Below are positions 10,701 through 24,000 of a stretch of DNA of 64,000 nucleotides, one piece after another (the stretch's first letter is position 1; every line of letters starts with the position of its first letter). The position numbers were made by a program, and so were the translations under genes. The stretch covers positions 124,001-188,000 of the forward strand of contig JAPYMA010000340.1 of assembly GCA_035041965.1 (NCBI GenBank). Reading direction: 5' to 3'. The notes beneath the pieces were generated by a model that was given only the letters and a program-made list of their open reading frames with translations, searched no databases and had not been told where the DNA came from. This DNA comes from Anisakis pegreffii. Its lineage: Eukaryota > Nematoda > Chromadorea > Rhabditida > Anisakidae.

Positions 10701-13700
10701 TTTCTGTTCTGCTATCGTCATATCGTCCCACGCCGCCGTAATTGCACTCTTCCTTAAATATGGTTACTTATTTCTCCGATATGTCACTTGTAATTTCATT
10801 TCATTCCATATGAACTGTCACTTAAGGTGACGGAGTTTTTGGTGCTTTTCAACTGTTGCAAATCACTATGAAAACCTCCAGATGAAAAGTTAGTTATGCG
10901 AATTGAACCTTCGAATTTCGGAAAGGGAAGCGAAATTTTTTCGTGGAAATTCTCCTCGCACTTGTTCAAATTTTGCTTATTCGCTTTTATTCAAGTGCCT
11001 CTCAACTGATTCAATGAGTGTTCTAGAGCTACAGATCAAAAAACGTTTCGTAACTGATATTTCCCTCAATGCTAACGATTTGCTCTCATTCGAGATCTCT
11101 TACGTTCTCAGTTTCATCTCTTTTGTCTGAATCTGTCTCCAAGTTCGGTAAGTTTCAAGCAGATTCATGCTCATAACATGGACATTACTTGACTGCTTGG
11201 TTTGTCTCGACTCGCTTTCAGTACTTTTGCTTGCTGTAATTGACGTTCGTTCAGGAATTCTATTCATTCTCCCAACTAGTCTCGTTGAATTGAGCTAATA
11301 CAATACAATTCGATGAGAACGTTTAATTCGTGTTATTCAATCGTTTCCGGATGGTTTTTGAGACTTTTCAAGTCCCATTCTCAAAATTTTGAATTCATCC
11401 ATCAAAACAAAAGACGTTTATGATGACGACCTCAACTGTTTGTTTTGAGAACGAAAACGGTGAATATTTCTCTCTTGAAATAGTTCATTGAAGTTTCTTT
11501 TGAGTGAATTCAAACGTGTGATAGAATTAAAATTGACCATGTGAGAAACTTTACTGAACATTGAAAACTGAATTCTGGAAGTGACTGAAATTTCATTGTT
11601 TCAGGAAAAAAACCCTTGCGATTGCATAATACGGGAAAAAATTCGTTTGTTTTGTGAAGGAAAAAGATGGAAATTTTATAGCATTTAGCGAACTGAAAAT
11701 GCCCATACAGTATGAGATGGAAAAAAATGAAAAATTTTGACAGTTATTAAGTGAATAATCATGAAAGTGGTTGTGAAAAATAATGATTCTCAAGAAAACT
11801 CCATTAAGAAATTCAAGTTTCCGCGAGAACACAATTGAAAAAACCCGTCACATTCGTTCTTTCGATGCTACGCTTTTCGATAGAGCGAAATAAATTCAGT
11901 GGGGATTTGATTGCACTGATCAGTTTTGATGAAAATCGATCACTCCTCCTGATCACTCGTTAAAAGTTGATGCAACCCTTAAAATGAAGATGATGCTGGA
12001 AATAATGACCATAACAATATTTGTGCAGAATAATGACTGGAAAAATGCTTTTACAATTTGGTAATTTTTGAGTTCTCATCTTAATTCCACACATCATATC
12101 TCTTAGTATCACTATACTACTTCATCACATTGGTTTTTGTTTCTGAGAACCTCTAGTCCATAGAAAGCGAAGAAATATCTAATCGTAAGTAAGTATTTCA
12201 ACCCTATCACATCTAGAAGCTCAAATGCTCAAAGTGATCAAATTTGATCAAATGTTTTTGTTTTGCATTCAACTGTTTGATCAAATTTGTTGCTTTTTTT
12301 TGCATTCAAATGCAAAATTCAAATGCAGAATCAAATTGTACATTTCCGTCTGTCCACAACCTTGAAACCATTCAAAAGCGTCTAATTCGCTGAATCACAT
12401 TGAGCAAAAAACAGAAGAAACATCTCAAACGATTCTCTTCATCAACATCTTTTCCTCTGCTCCAATGCCAATAACAAAACTGAAATCGAATAGAATGTGT
12501 TTGTTTTTCTAAACAAATCAAATCAACACAAAAGAATGCTGACGTTACCGTCGTCCTGTATTCAATCTCACACCATAAAATTCATCTAATGAAATATAAC
12601 CATAATGGATCTCAAAACAATTTCACGGCGTTCTCTCGATGATTCTTTTCTCCTTCCATATAGAAACTTCTGCTGTGTCGAACACAGACTTTAGTTTTGC
12701 TTCCAGAACACTTCATTGTCAGCATTTTGGTCAGTCGTACTTCAACTAGCGAATCCGGAATTTTTAGAAATAGCAAATAATTCAATCTTATTGACTCCGT
12801 AGCGTAGCTCCTTCTCAAATGTTCACTATTTTTAGTAAGTAAGTATTTCATATCATGATGATATCAGAGATGTTCTATTAATTGATCGTATCTCCCATAC
12901 TGTACCAGTTTATTTTCTTGCTTGCCGCTATGCACATGCTTTTGATCAAGCTTTTTGATTCCATTTGATGTTCTATTGATTATGATTCAGTCACATTTCA
13001 TAACTGTTCTGTACTGTATCATACTGTACCATTGTACCAAGCCTTACATGGTAAGCAATGTTTTGACGTGCGTGTATAGCTCAGAATCACAGCAAAATAT
13101 CATGACTGATTGCAATTTTAGCCGACATAAATAAACACCAAATTGCTCAAGCTTCATTGTTTTTCAAACGTTCATGATGCTGTATTGTCGGTTTTGAAAA
13201 ACTGACTGGTCTAGATAAGATACAAAGGCAATGGAAAATGAATCATCTATCAATATAACCAAGCAATTTTATTTATAAAGGCTTCAATAAGGGATTCTCA
13301 ATTGAAAACAATATCGAAAAAATCGCTATGATTATTACTGATAAAAATGTTTACCTTTGACATAACAATACTGCGAATGATAACAACAGGGTACCAGTTC
13401 ACTAACGAGCTATTGATAGCATTGCTATTTCTGTATAAATTCATAAATTGAATTCCAAGATACTGTGAGACGATCGCGAGTCATGTTCTCATGACAAACA
13501 CAATAACACTAATCGCATTAATTTTATCACTATCTGTATTTCATTTTTGCAGTTATTGTTGTAATCACCAGCAAAAACATTAATGTTATCAACGAAAAAT
13601 TGCTGTCAGTTGTTTTGTTTGCTCGAGTAGAATAAAGCGAGGACATTCCGGAATGAAACGTTGTTCGGAATCGTTATAATTTATGCCACCGTCTTGAACT

Positions 13701-13829
13701 TCAATAATTCCATTTCAGATCGAAAACCATTCCAGTGGTTCATTGATCTCTAACAAGGACGGATATTTGCCTTAATTTATTATATTCATTTCATATTTTA
13801 CTAGACTATTCGTTTCGAATGCTGAGAAT
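7763..13829. other. 6-kb gene-poor interval
   Basis: Lies between divergent genes and so presumably holds both promoters. It includes degenerate GATAAT low-complexity DNA (8330-8420), repeated TTTGTATTCTTGAT words (8736-8860), and repeated TTTGATCAAA and TTGCATTCAAA words (12230-12340). Short open frames exist, the longest 99 codons at 10422-10721 on the - strand, but none shows a family motif or flanking splice sites I trust. Confidence 0.45.
8720..8865. repeat. local repeat of a TTTGTATTCTTGAT word
   Basis: The word TTTGTATTCTTGAT or a near match occurs three times (about 8742, 8790, 8840), interleaved with TTATCAAA words. It looks like small-scale tandem duplication in non-coding DNA. Confidence 0.5.
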
Positions 13830-16800
13830 ATGTTAATCAATCAGTTAATAATTGTTCTTTCCTTATTTGTGGCATCAAAGGCTGATGAAGATATCATTCA
13901 GAAGGTTCGTTTCCAGTCCTCTTTCATCTTTACTTCAAATTGTTTCTTTTGCTGATTAGCCATCAACAAGAAATATGCGGTAGATCGTTGATTCAGCTGC
14001 TGATCTAGCAGAATTTTAATCCTGGATGCTAATTTGCCAGACTTTCCCAACTTAATCCACTGAAACAAATTGAATTTGCTATTTTTGTTTCTTAAGCCTT
14101 CCAATAGGCAGAATTTGCCTGCCTTGAAACCGAAAAAACTGTACAGTGTTAATGTATTTGATAGATTGTCATAATGACCGCACAACTAATCAAAGCCTAT
14201 GATCGATGAATATAGGATCATTCGATGCTCTGAATCAAAATTTTAAAAAATGAATTGATCATCCGAAACACCTCCTTCCTCCAAACAATTTGCTGATAAA
14301 ATGAGAAAAATGAAAAAAATTAACTGAAAATGCACATTTTCCCGCTGTTGACTGCCAAAATTTGTGAATATCTTTAAAACGCTCGTTCCGCACAATGTAG
14401 TGCATCCTTCATTCGAAATGAATAGTAATCTCAACCGTAATGAGTAATAATAATTTCAATATATAAACAGTAATAATAATCTTACAACAAGAATTTGAAC
14501 GTTTCCAAGTGAAATTTTCAGTACAATAGAAGTTCTCATGAACTAATCAACTATTTTGTCAAAGGAAAAGGCACGGGATTGGCCTATGAATGGTTGAGCA
14601 CTTTGGTGGATAAATTCGGCAGTCGACATCTTGGCAGTGAAAGCTTGGATAGGTGAGTAGTCACCGCAGTTTGGTTCGAGATCAGCTGTTATCTGGGGTA
14701 TTCTTACTGCTGGTACAATTGATCGAAACATTGATCTAACAGCCGATCAGTCCAATCAATCGATTTAAATCGTTGATTTATCGCATTAATTCAACTGAAT
14801 GTCTTCTGGATCAGCCTTGCTCATTAAAAACTGAAGCTAAAGCCTTGTCTCGAGTGATCGATCATTCGAGAGACAGGTAACAGACTTCAGCTTCAGTTCA
14901 TCGAGTGGAAGCCGGCAAATGATTGATTTTCAGTAATTACAGTATAGTGAGAAGTTCAGAATTGAGGTTTTTGCTACGTGCAACTAGTGATGTCTCTATA
15001 CCACTTTTTTGAAAACTGTCCTATTCTGTTCTGTTGGGCTCAAAAACGGCTCTATTCTGTTCCAAACTGTTCTTTCCTCATTTACGAACTGTTCTATTTT
15101 ATACCATGGAACAGAACAGGAACAGAACAATTTAGCTGGAATAAAGACATCACTATGTGCAACCATGCGAGAAAGTTGAAAGGTTTTGATGGGTTGGTTC
15201 ATGAAATTCGAATGAAACAGTTGAAAACACTTCAGGGCAATCGACTATGTGGTAAAGGGCCTGAAAAAGGATGGCTTCGATAATGTGCACACTGAAGAGG
15301 TGCCTGATTTACCGAAGTGGGTGCGGGGCGATGACCTCGTACAAATGATCAGTTAGTTTTTCATTTCGACGATCATTATTAAATCACAAATCGCTATGTG
15401 GAATTTCACGAGTCGAACACCATCATGGTTTATTCCTTTTTTTGCATATTCGCATCTCTTTGAATTCGAACTGGGAATATTTGGAGATGTCTGGAGAAAT
15501 TTTTTAAATTTGTCGATTGTATTCATTCACCAACTGATGATGATGCTTACACTCCCATTATCTTCATTGCTTTAATTACCAATCCACTGATGAATGCGGA
15601 GTAGAAGTTCGGATTATCTGAATTCGGATTATTCGAGATAGATTATCTGAAAATTTCTTCGTTCAGAACCTCGACTGCAAAAGTTCAACGCACTAGCGAT
15701 TGATGGTTGCCCACCAGCGAACATAACTGCAGAAGCTGTTGTAGTGAAACATTACGATGAGTTGAAGGTTTCTTTCACTTTTTTTTCACGATACCTCAGT
15801 TTGAACTTGGAACTTAGGGCTTGAGCATATTTTAGTGCAATCAAGTACTCAATACATGATAAAATAGTCATTTCAAGATAACTAACTAATTTTCCTCTCA
15901 TTAAAATCAATGATTACTTAAACTACATCTTCGTGACGAAACAAATGAAAAAATTACAATTTACAAATTTGAATTCAAACTTTGGAATGAGTGATACTTT
16001 AGCCGTCACTTGAAGCATCAATAAAATTGATGAATCAGAGTTGAAGGCACACAATCGCCATTACTCGATGAATGCATTTTTGCAGCATATCAATGTGACT
16101 GGTAAAATAGTGGTGTTCGATCAAAAATGGAAAGGTTACGGTAAAACGGTTAAGTATCGACGATCAGCAAAAATTGTCGAAGAACACGGTGGCGTCGGAG
16201 TGCTCGTCAAATCAATAACTCCCTTCTCTCCAGCATTGCCTCATACAGGCAGTGGCGCTCGAGGTTTTATTTCCGAAGAAATACTTTGGATTTTGGATTT
16301 TTGGATTCTTGATAGGATATTTGTTGTGCCATCTAAAGGTGTTCTATCCGTTCGTAAGCTGAAATTTAAGAACGAAATTTATTCGTCAAGAAGCTTGATA
16401 ACGGCAAAATCTTAAATGTAAATGCAGACATTTACTCCTGGATGAAAAGTTTTCAGTTTATTGAGCAAAATTGTTTTTGGATAGTTCCACGACTTCCATC
16501 AACGAAACAACGATTGAAATAATGATTGGAACAATAAAATTTTATAACGATTCGAGTTTTCAGGATCAAAAATACCAGCACTAACGATCACACTAGAAGA
16601 AGCAGATATGCTGTATAGAATGCAAAAACGAGGTGAAAAAATCATCATTAACCTGGATATTAAATCACATCCAGACGGAAATGTTTCTTCGAGAAATATT
16701 CTCTTCGAAATCAAAGGTGAGATTATGATCACCTATAGAGAGCAATGCTCTATGTTCAGTTCATTTCTATATATTTGCGTTTCGAGCTGTTGTCGATTTT

Positions 16801-18940
16801 TCAAATCCCTCTCAAAACTATTCAGTAGTATAATCTATTGACGATGAGATCAAAAAGCTTCATGGGCAAATGTAAAATCGACTGTTCGGGTAATTTACAT
16901 AACCAGAGAAATTAATACAGTAATGAACAGATCTTATGTGCGCATCAAGCTTGATTACGTCTGCTACGCTGAATCGCCAATTATGATTCATTTATACAGG
17001 CTCCACTCCACCTAGAACACTGTCTATGAATAACTTCTCAAGTTTCAGAAAAGAACACTTTCCTAACTTCTTTACAAAAATCACTTAGTTGCTGCAATAA
17101 TGAAACGATACCAATTGGAATCATTCATGCTGAATTAACATTTGTCTCCCGTCATCATATGGAATAGGAATACTCATCGTAACTGTTTCAAGGTAGCGAG
17201 ATGCCGTCTGAAGTGGTACTTCTGTCGGGACATATGGACACTTGGGATGTAGGACAAGGAGCATTGGACGATGGCGGTGGTTGTGCGGTCATGTGGAGTG
17301 TTTTGTATGCGCTGAAACAACTTTCGAAGAGAAATTCTGTATTCGCTCCCAAAAGGTTCATCCGTTTATTTGCTTTTCTTGCAGAAATTCTCTACAGTCA
17401 TCGTGAAGATCTCGTAAAATAGCATGCAGCGCATTTGCATACAGTGATAAGACCTTAACAGTGAAAACTTTTCAAAGAATTTCAACTGAATACGACAATG
17501 AAACAGTTAGGTATATATTATAGAAAAGGTCACAGTTGTTATCCCGAATATATTTTTAATTCTTTATAATTATTAGTACGCTGAATTTTAATCGTACTAG
17601 CCATACCACTTCTGATTTCAGAACCATTCGTGTCGCATTTTGGACAGCCGAAGAGCAAGGTCTGCTTGGTGCTCGCTACTACTATGAAACGCATAAGAAC
17701 GATACAAATGAACATTTTGTGTTTGTCTCTGAGTCTGATCAAGGCGCCTTCAAACCCAAAAATTGGTTTTCATCTATCGAATTTGCCGGAAATAAAGCAC
17801 AAGTGGGTTACCTTCCAGCAATTGCAAACGTTTTCAATTCATCTATTACGTTAAAAAATTAGTAACTCAGAAGTGTTACATAATCTTTGATTTGGTAGGA
17901 CTGATTATCACTTATTGACTGCGATATTTTATTAAGTATTAGCATTTTAGAAATTTGCGAAATATCATAGAACAGAATTATATATTAGAGGGAAACATGA
18001 AATTCCACTAGGAACGAACATTCTTGACCTGTAGATCAACGTGTATTTAACATAAAACACCTTGGAATGAATCTCATATCAGTTTTTTGAATCATCCATG
18101 GACGGTTGAATTCCAATGCCATCCATTTCAGACCAAACAAATGGATGAAATTGTGGAAATATTGAACGATTACGGTATTCCACTTTCAGTCCTACCCAAC
18201 GATCGACAGGTAACTGCTTTCAGTTGAAGTCTAGTGAGGTGCTTTTGATATTCCAATATATTCTTTGATATTGATTCAGCATTAATGTGCTCTGTAATCG
18301 TTAAATCATCAGCTGAGGTGAATTCCCATAAACAGGGTGATTTCATGTGCTGATTGCTGTCTTTAGCTATGGCTAAGGAGGGTCGTAGAAGCGTGTTCTG
18401 ATATTTGTAATATTGTTAGTGATTACTAGAGGTATTCATATACTCGCAATGTCTTGTACTGGTGACCAACTAACTATTGCGGTCCACTGCTTTTCGATTA
18501 GCATAATCAATTACTGAAAATTTTGAAAATGAAATTATAATTATTACTATTATCATAACATTAAGTTTTTATCATAACATTAAGTTCGTGTTGTCGCTAA
18601 TTCAGAATGAATTATGTAAGTTATAATGTGCTGCACATGCCATTCAGTGGATCGTCAATATTGTATGAAAGTATTCAACTGTTGCTATTACTATTATTGT
18701 TGTAGTTGCCTCATTGTCAGGATGAAAATACATCTTCAGGGTGACATTCAACCATGGACTGATGAGGGCATTCCTTCGGTAAACTACTTACCGGATCAAG
18801 GCCGTAGCTACTATTTCCAATACCATCATACCGACGCGGATTACATGAGTATCTTCAAAGAGGGTGATCTGGAGTATACGGGAGCCATATTCGGCGTCAT
18901 CGCGCATGTAATGGCAAATCTCGCTCATCTCGCTGAATAG
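13830..18940 (+). CDS. plasma glutamate carboxypeptidase-like M28 peptidase (CPQ family)
   Basis: Secreted or lysosomal zinc di-/carboxypeptidase of family M28, which trims short peptides. Ten exons: 13830-13904, 14522-14652, 15236-15351, 15667-15767, 16047-16263, 16564-16716, 17193-17355, 17622-17802, 18132-18209, 18740-18940, giving 471 residues, the same length as human CPQ. Residues 1-18 form a signal peptide. The zinc ligands of the family are all present: SGHMDTWD (about 278), LDDGGG (about 290), AEEQG (about 329, with the catalytic Glu), SESDQG (about 358) and HHTDAD (about 434). The start of exon 5 is the least certain point: an AAG acceptor at 16046 removes a repeated Glu-Leu-Lys. 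Exon 7 also uses AAG. A possible poly(A) signal is at 19355-19360. Confidence 0.93.
14829..14898 (+). repeat. 70-nt inverted repeat in CPQ intron 2
   Basis: The ends AACTGAAGCT and AGCTTCAGTT are perfect complements. The centre is a near-perfect palindrome around TGATCGATCA with arms TGTCTC and GAGAGACA. An RNA copy would fold into one long, slightly bulged hairpin. It lies inside a transcribed intron. Confidence 0.7.
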
Positions 18941-21069
18941 CGTGGATTCCATTCGAACAACGCTATCCGCTAGTGACGTTCGAGAGTGATAATAGTAATG
19001 TATTGTTGTTACAAAATGATTTTAAACTTACAAATGCAGATAATTAGCCATTATCAGACTGTGTTATCATCTGACACTGTAAACAACCAAATAAGCTGAT
19101 TAACACTCAACTGACCGATTGAAACTCAAATTATAAGATAAACCCGCACCGAACATTGAGCTGATAACAAAACTAGGCTAAAGAAAGTCCTATAGCGAAG
19201 AATATCGTCTAGAAAAAACACAGCAATCGAGATGCTTACGCAAAACCATGCGATTACTCATCCCTAGAGCTGGTTGATTTATTCGATGATAAGATCGTAA
19301 CATTTCCAGAGAGCTGATCGTGAGTTTTGGCTCTATCCAAACATTCTGAACGTGAATAAATATACTTTCATTAGGATTAGGCTCATAATTTGAACGACGC
19401 AGAAAAGAGCACCGATGAAATCTGCAAAATCCTGGTGATTGAGTTCTTATGTCTAGATGTGACAGTCACGAGCTTTTTGTCACAAATTGCGTCAAAACTT
19501 TCGAATAATCGAATAACACGAAACGAAACTGACGATAAATGTATTTTTAACAAGGGAATGAAGGTTTATTGTAAATGAAATGATCAGAAAAATATGCAAT
19601 ATTACAATTACAGTGATATTCAAATGATACCGGTTATACCATTATTATAGTTATCAATGGAAACTGTGATAACATTAAAGATAACAATGATAAGATGATA
19701 AACGGTGATAAAAAATTATAGAAGAAAGATAACAGTAAATATTATGTTGAATACGGAATCTTTCTTTCATCAAATAATTTCGCCCGCAATTCAAAACTAA
19801 AACAATACAAAAAATAACACTGTTCCAAGTGTCCCAACCTTAAAGACTGATAGAGAGATATATGGAATGGGATATCTACAAATCACTGCACCATCGCATT
19901 ACAGATGGTTGCAAGAATGATAACAATTAAAGAATTTTACACGGAAATAAGTTACAGTCGACAGACATGTTTACCAATGAAGTAAAGTGCGATCTATCAG
20001 AGGACCAATGCTGGCTGGCAAGCTAAAATTCTAGACTGTCTTGAGTCAGACTCAAATCCAGTCTTACACGTACACCTAAACTTGAACTCATCCGTTCATC
20101 AATATTCCGCACTGTTCTATCTCGAACATTTGATATCTTTTAACGATTCCAGTCCAGTTCCCCATCGTATCTACAGACGAGTGTTCAATTCAACGCTTGC
20201 TAATAATTTCGAAACCATCACCAACCTCTTACATTTTACACTGTGAATATTCACTGAATGACTTCGGAGCACCTTACAAGAAATCACGCGTATTTTCCAA
20301 TCAAATCAACCAGTAGGCTTTGTTAAATCCAACGATAATTTTAAGCAATGACAAATTCGAACAGATAAAACGAAAGGACAATAAAAGGTTTGACACGAAA
20401 CATCAAACACGAAAAAGAAGAACGTTACACCTGATTATATATGAAAACAGAATGTTATCTGAAACAAAATACAATGGATAGAGCGTAGATTGGCGATTGA
20501 AAATGAGAAGCTATATACAGATTTGCGAACCTCTTCTAAATTCAAACGTAAAAATGAAAATCCTCATTGAAAAATATGAAAAAGACAACCTCGTTATGCG
20601 GAATAGATGATAAAAATCAAACTAAAACCTGATAAATTCATAATTAATGAAAGGAAACGAAACCTAAAAAAACAATGCATTGTTGATAAATTCGGATATA
20701 GCGAAACTGATAGAAACTGCTACAGATACGAATAGACCCATATCTGTATCACACAAACCATATGCTCTAGTCAGTGCTCCCCCCCCCCCCCCCAAAAAAA
20801 AAGAAAACGGCTCTGAAAACACTTCCCAAAAATTGCTATCACATTCGATATTTCCATCCCATTCATGCTTAGAACACCATCGAATCTCCTGATCCAACCC
20901 TATCCATAAGAGAAAATTTGAACATCATTCGTTTCTGAATGCGAGAATATTACAGAAGCACTACTCTTCCTCATATGTCACACACAAGTACACCACAACC
21001 TAATAACGCACAATTGTATTCTCCAAACAACAAGTTAAACGGATTTGAAATAATCCATCTCATTTTCAA
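18941..21069. other. intergenic region between convergent genes
   Basis: 3' flanks of CPQ (+) and the TBC gene (-). It holds GATAAC-type low-complexity DNA (19640-19740) and a C/A homopolymer pair (20779-20802). No exon or RNA gene supported. Confidence 0.5.
20779..20802 (+). repeat. homopolymer pair C15-A9
   Basis: Fifteen C followed directly by nine A in otherwise AT-rich intergenic DNA, about 270 bp past the end of the TBC gene. The length is likely unstable and error-prone in sequencing. Confidence 0.9.
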
Positions 21070-24000
21070 TCAATCCTCGGAACGGTCACCAAGACCGAGG
21101 ATTTTACAAATATGTCTCGGTAGTTTGTCTTGACTTGCGGACAGCTGATGGAATATTGCTTCTGCCGTTATCAGCGCTTCTTCCAACTTGATATGCATTG
21201 CCAAATCATTGATGTGCTAAGAAATTGCAAATTGCAAAATTAAGAAGCTTCAATCATGATTGCATATAATTATGCTACTGTTAATATTCTTATTATTATT
21301 ATTACTTCAACTGTGAGTTTCAGAATTTCCCCTACTCAGTGCTTAACAAACAAAACCAACAATCTAATAATGAAAACGAAAACAACAAATCTCATCAAAG
21401 GTAACCAAAATGAGTGAGAGAGCATTCAAATATTTCATTGAGCACAATTGACACAATTTCCTTCACTTCACAATATTTCCTATCTATCTTCTCAAGTGAA
21501 CTTTCACTACTAAAAGCAAACAAAATAATGAAAGAAACCGCAAAGAAATACCAAAAAACACACCTTAAGTATTTCAACAAGACCGAATTTATTCTCGATT
21601 ATGAAATTCATTTGTTTATCGAGTATCGCCACACAGATCAACAGATGGAAGTTCCTACACGGCAAATCGGTCCAAAGAACCTGAAATGAAAGAAAATCAA
21701 CGTACAATTCAATGAAAATTTTCATGAAAGAAGAATAAATGAACGCTTATAAACTTTTAAAGAAAACAGAATATATTTCCATAATTTCTCTTTCGCTGAA
21801 AAATTTAGCAACACAAAAGCTTCAAAGAATATCCCTCCTTGGTCGCATTAAAAAAACAATTATATTCCTTCATTTAGAAAAAACCAAATATACTCATTCA
21901 TCTGGAAACCATTTGGAGTATTTTCTATTGAATAAATGCCTATTTTGATAAAAAATTTGATGATAAAATTGAAGTGTAATCATAAAATATCAATTTCGGT
22001 AAACAATCAACTCACCTCCCACAACCTCATTATGTCATCGAAACAAAACTCCCTCTTGAAGCACATCAACACCCAACGGAAACAGAAGTACATATCATCC
22101 GATTCGTGACTCTCTGAAAAGCGCACATCAGTCAATCTCCATCACTGACAACACAAAAAAGATACAATTTCAACTGAAGCATCACGAAGGATATCGATAA
22201 AATCCCACCAAGATAGTTTGCTAATTTCGGATTCACAACCATCACCAGATCACGAAGATCCATCAACTGTTTCTTGATTGCCAACTGATCGAATTCGAAA
22301 TTTGCATGCTGAAAAAAGTGACAGTATCGCTTTTCATCTAACAATAAACCTTACTCGATTGCGAAAATTTGTTTGAAGTGTCCACAAAATTAACTGAAAT
22401 CGAAACGAAATCCAATACAGTTAAGAACTGAGGAAGCAAATTAACAAATTCGAAATAAAAACAAACTTCAAAAAAAAACAACTCACAATACGGTTCATAT
22501 GACCAACAAACGCCCAGAATGCATCAACTTCATTTTGCATGACGAACAACAACGGCGAGAGACAATCACTCATACCTTGTACGTATCCTTAAAACCATTA
22601 AATAACAATAAACAATATTCTCACATCATCAAGAACAAACCAAAAGATTTGTTCAAAACCGATAAAATGCAAACATGAAACGAACCCAAATCGAAATTGT
22701 ACATGCAATATGTCATCAGAATATCACTCAACAAACTCAAATTCGCATTATCTTCACCACCGAAGAACGGATGCGTTCGATCAGTTCGGAATACATCCTT
22801 CTCTGAAAACACAAAACCGTTTTCCTAACCAAAAACCTAATGAAGAATACGCACGCAAAACTCCATGACGTGGACTACGCAGATCACTCCGCCATTGCTT
22901 TAAAAACCAAGTTACTGCTTTAAAGAACAACATGAAAGCATAAACCTAAAACAGATTCACAACTTGGACTACTTGAGAACAAGAGTTTATGTTCAAAAAA
23001 AAAAATTCGAAACAACGACAGAAAATGATGCTGAACTAGGTTACAGGTATTGCAGCACATACCAATAAGTGATTTTCTTTCGCAATATGCTGAGAACCTC
23101 GACTCTTGCTCTTCGCTGATCGTCTTCCATTGCAATTTCATTCGGAAGTAGTCATCAATGTGTTTCTTTTTCGACTGAAAATGCTCAATTCAGTGAACTC
23201 AAAGACGTCCAAAGAGAACATTTTGAAAAGCTAAGAGAACAACTTACAGCCGCGTTTTCTGCTTCTGATTTCGTCCAGTCGTAAACACCCAGTAGGTATT
23301 TCCAAGCCTCTTTTCTCAGCGCTGAATTCAAGCCACCACGGAAGATCAGCTGTTTAAGTGAATGAAGATCACGAAATGAACCATCTGGATTCCTGCAAAT
23401 CGGATTTTTCGATCACTTTTCATAAAATGTTCCCACTGAAACTATGGCAGGCATCGATCGGAATGAAGCGGAGCATTGTATGAGCAAAACTTTACGTTAC
23501 TCAAATGAAAATAAACCAATTCTTTGAAAAAACCGCAAAAATTTTAAGCGAAAACTTTACTTATAGCTGTTCCAAATTTCCTCAGAAACTGGTTCTTCTC
23601 TGTTGAAGTGCGGACGCTCTGGTAGCTCAAGCCGAGTGACCAGCTCGAATCCGGCGTCATCATGCAACCTTCAAATGAAAAATGAAGTTTATCAACATCC
23701 ACAAAAGTAAACAATCCAGAGAGAAAAACATGAGCAATACCATCAGGATCATTTTCATTTCTGTCATCATCTTGCTACAGATGAAGTATTCGCCCCTCTT
23801 CTTAAAATTGTTATCAGAACGATTACCCTCAGAACTTTTTAGTGATCACAATCATTCACCAATTGCTGATCCAACTTCAAAACAAACTCAAAGATACAAT
23901 CCTTTGCTGCAAAAAATCACCTCAAGTCCTCGGTGGTCTTCTCATCCCTTTCTCTCAGTTCTCGCATTGCCCTGATTTGTTCTTCTGCACTTACCTCATC

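Noticed and set aside
10422..10721. 99-codon open frame on the - strand
   Set aside because: No recognisable motif, no flanking exons and a composition typical of chance frames here; cannot be excluded but not supported.
14978..15283. 101-codon open frame on the + strand
   Set aside because: It spans a repetitive CPQ intron segment and runs into exon 3 in the wrong frame.
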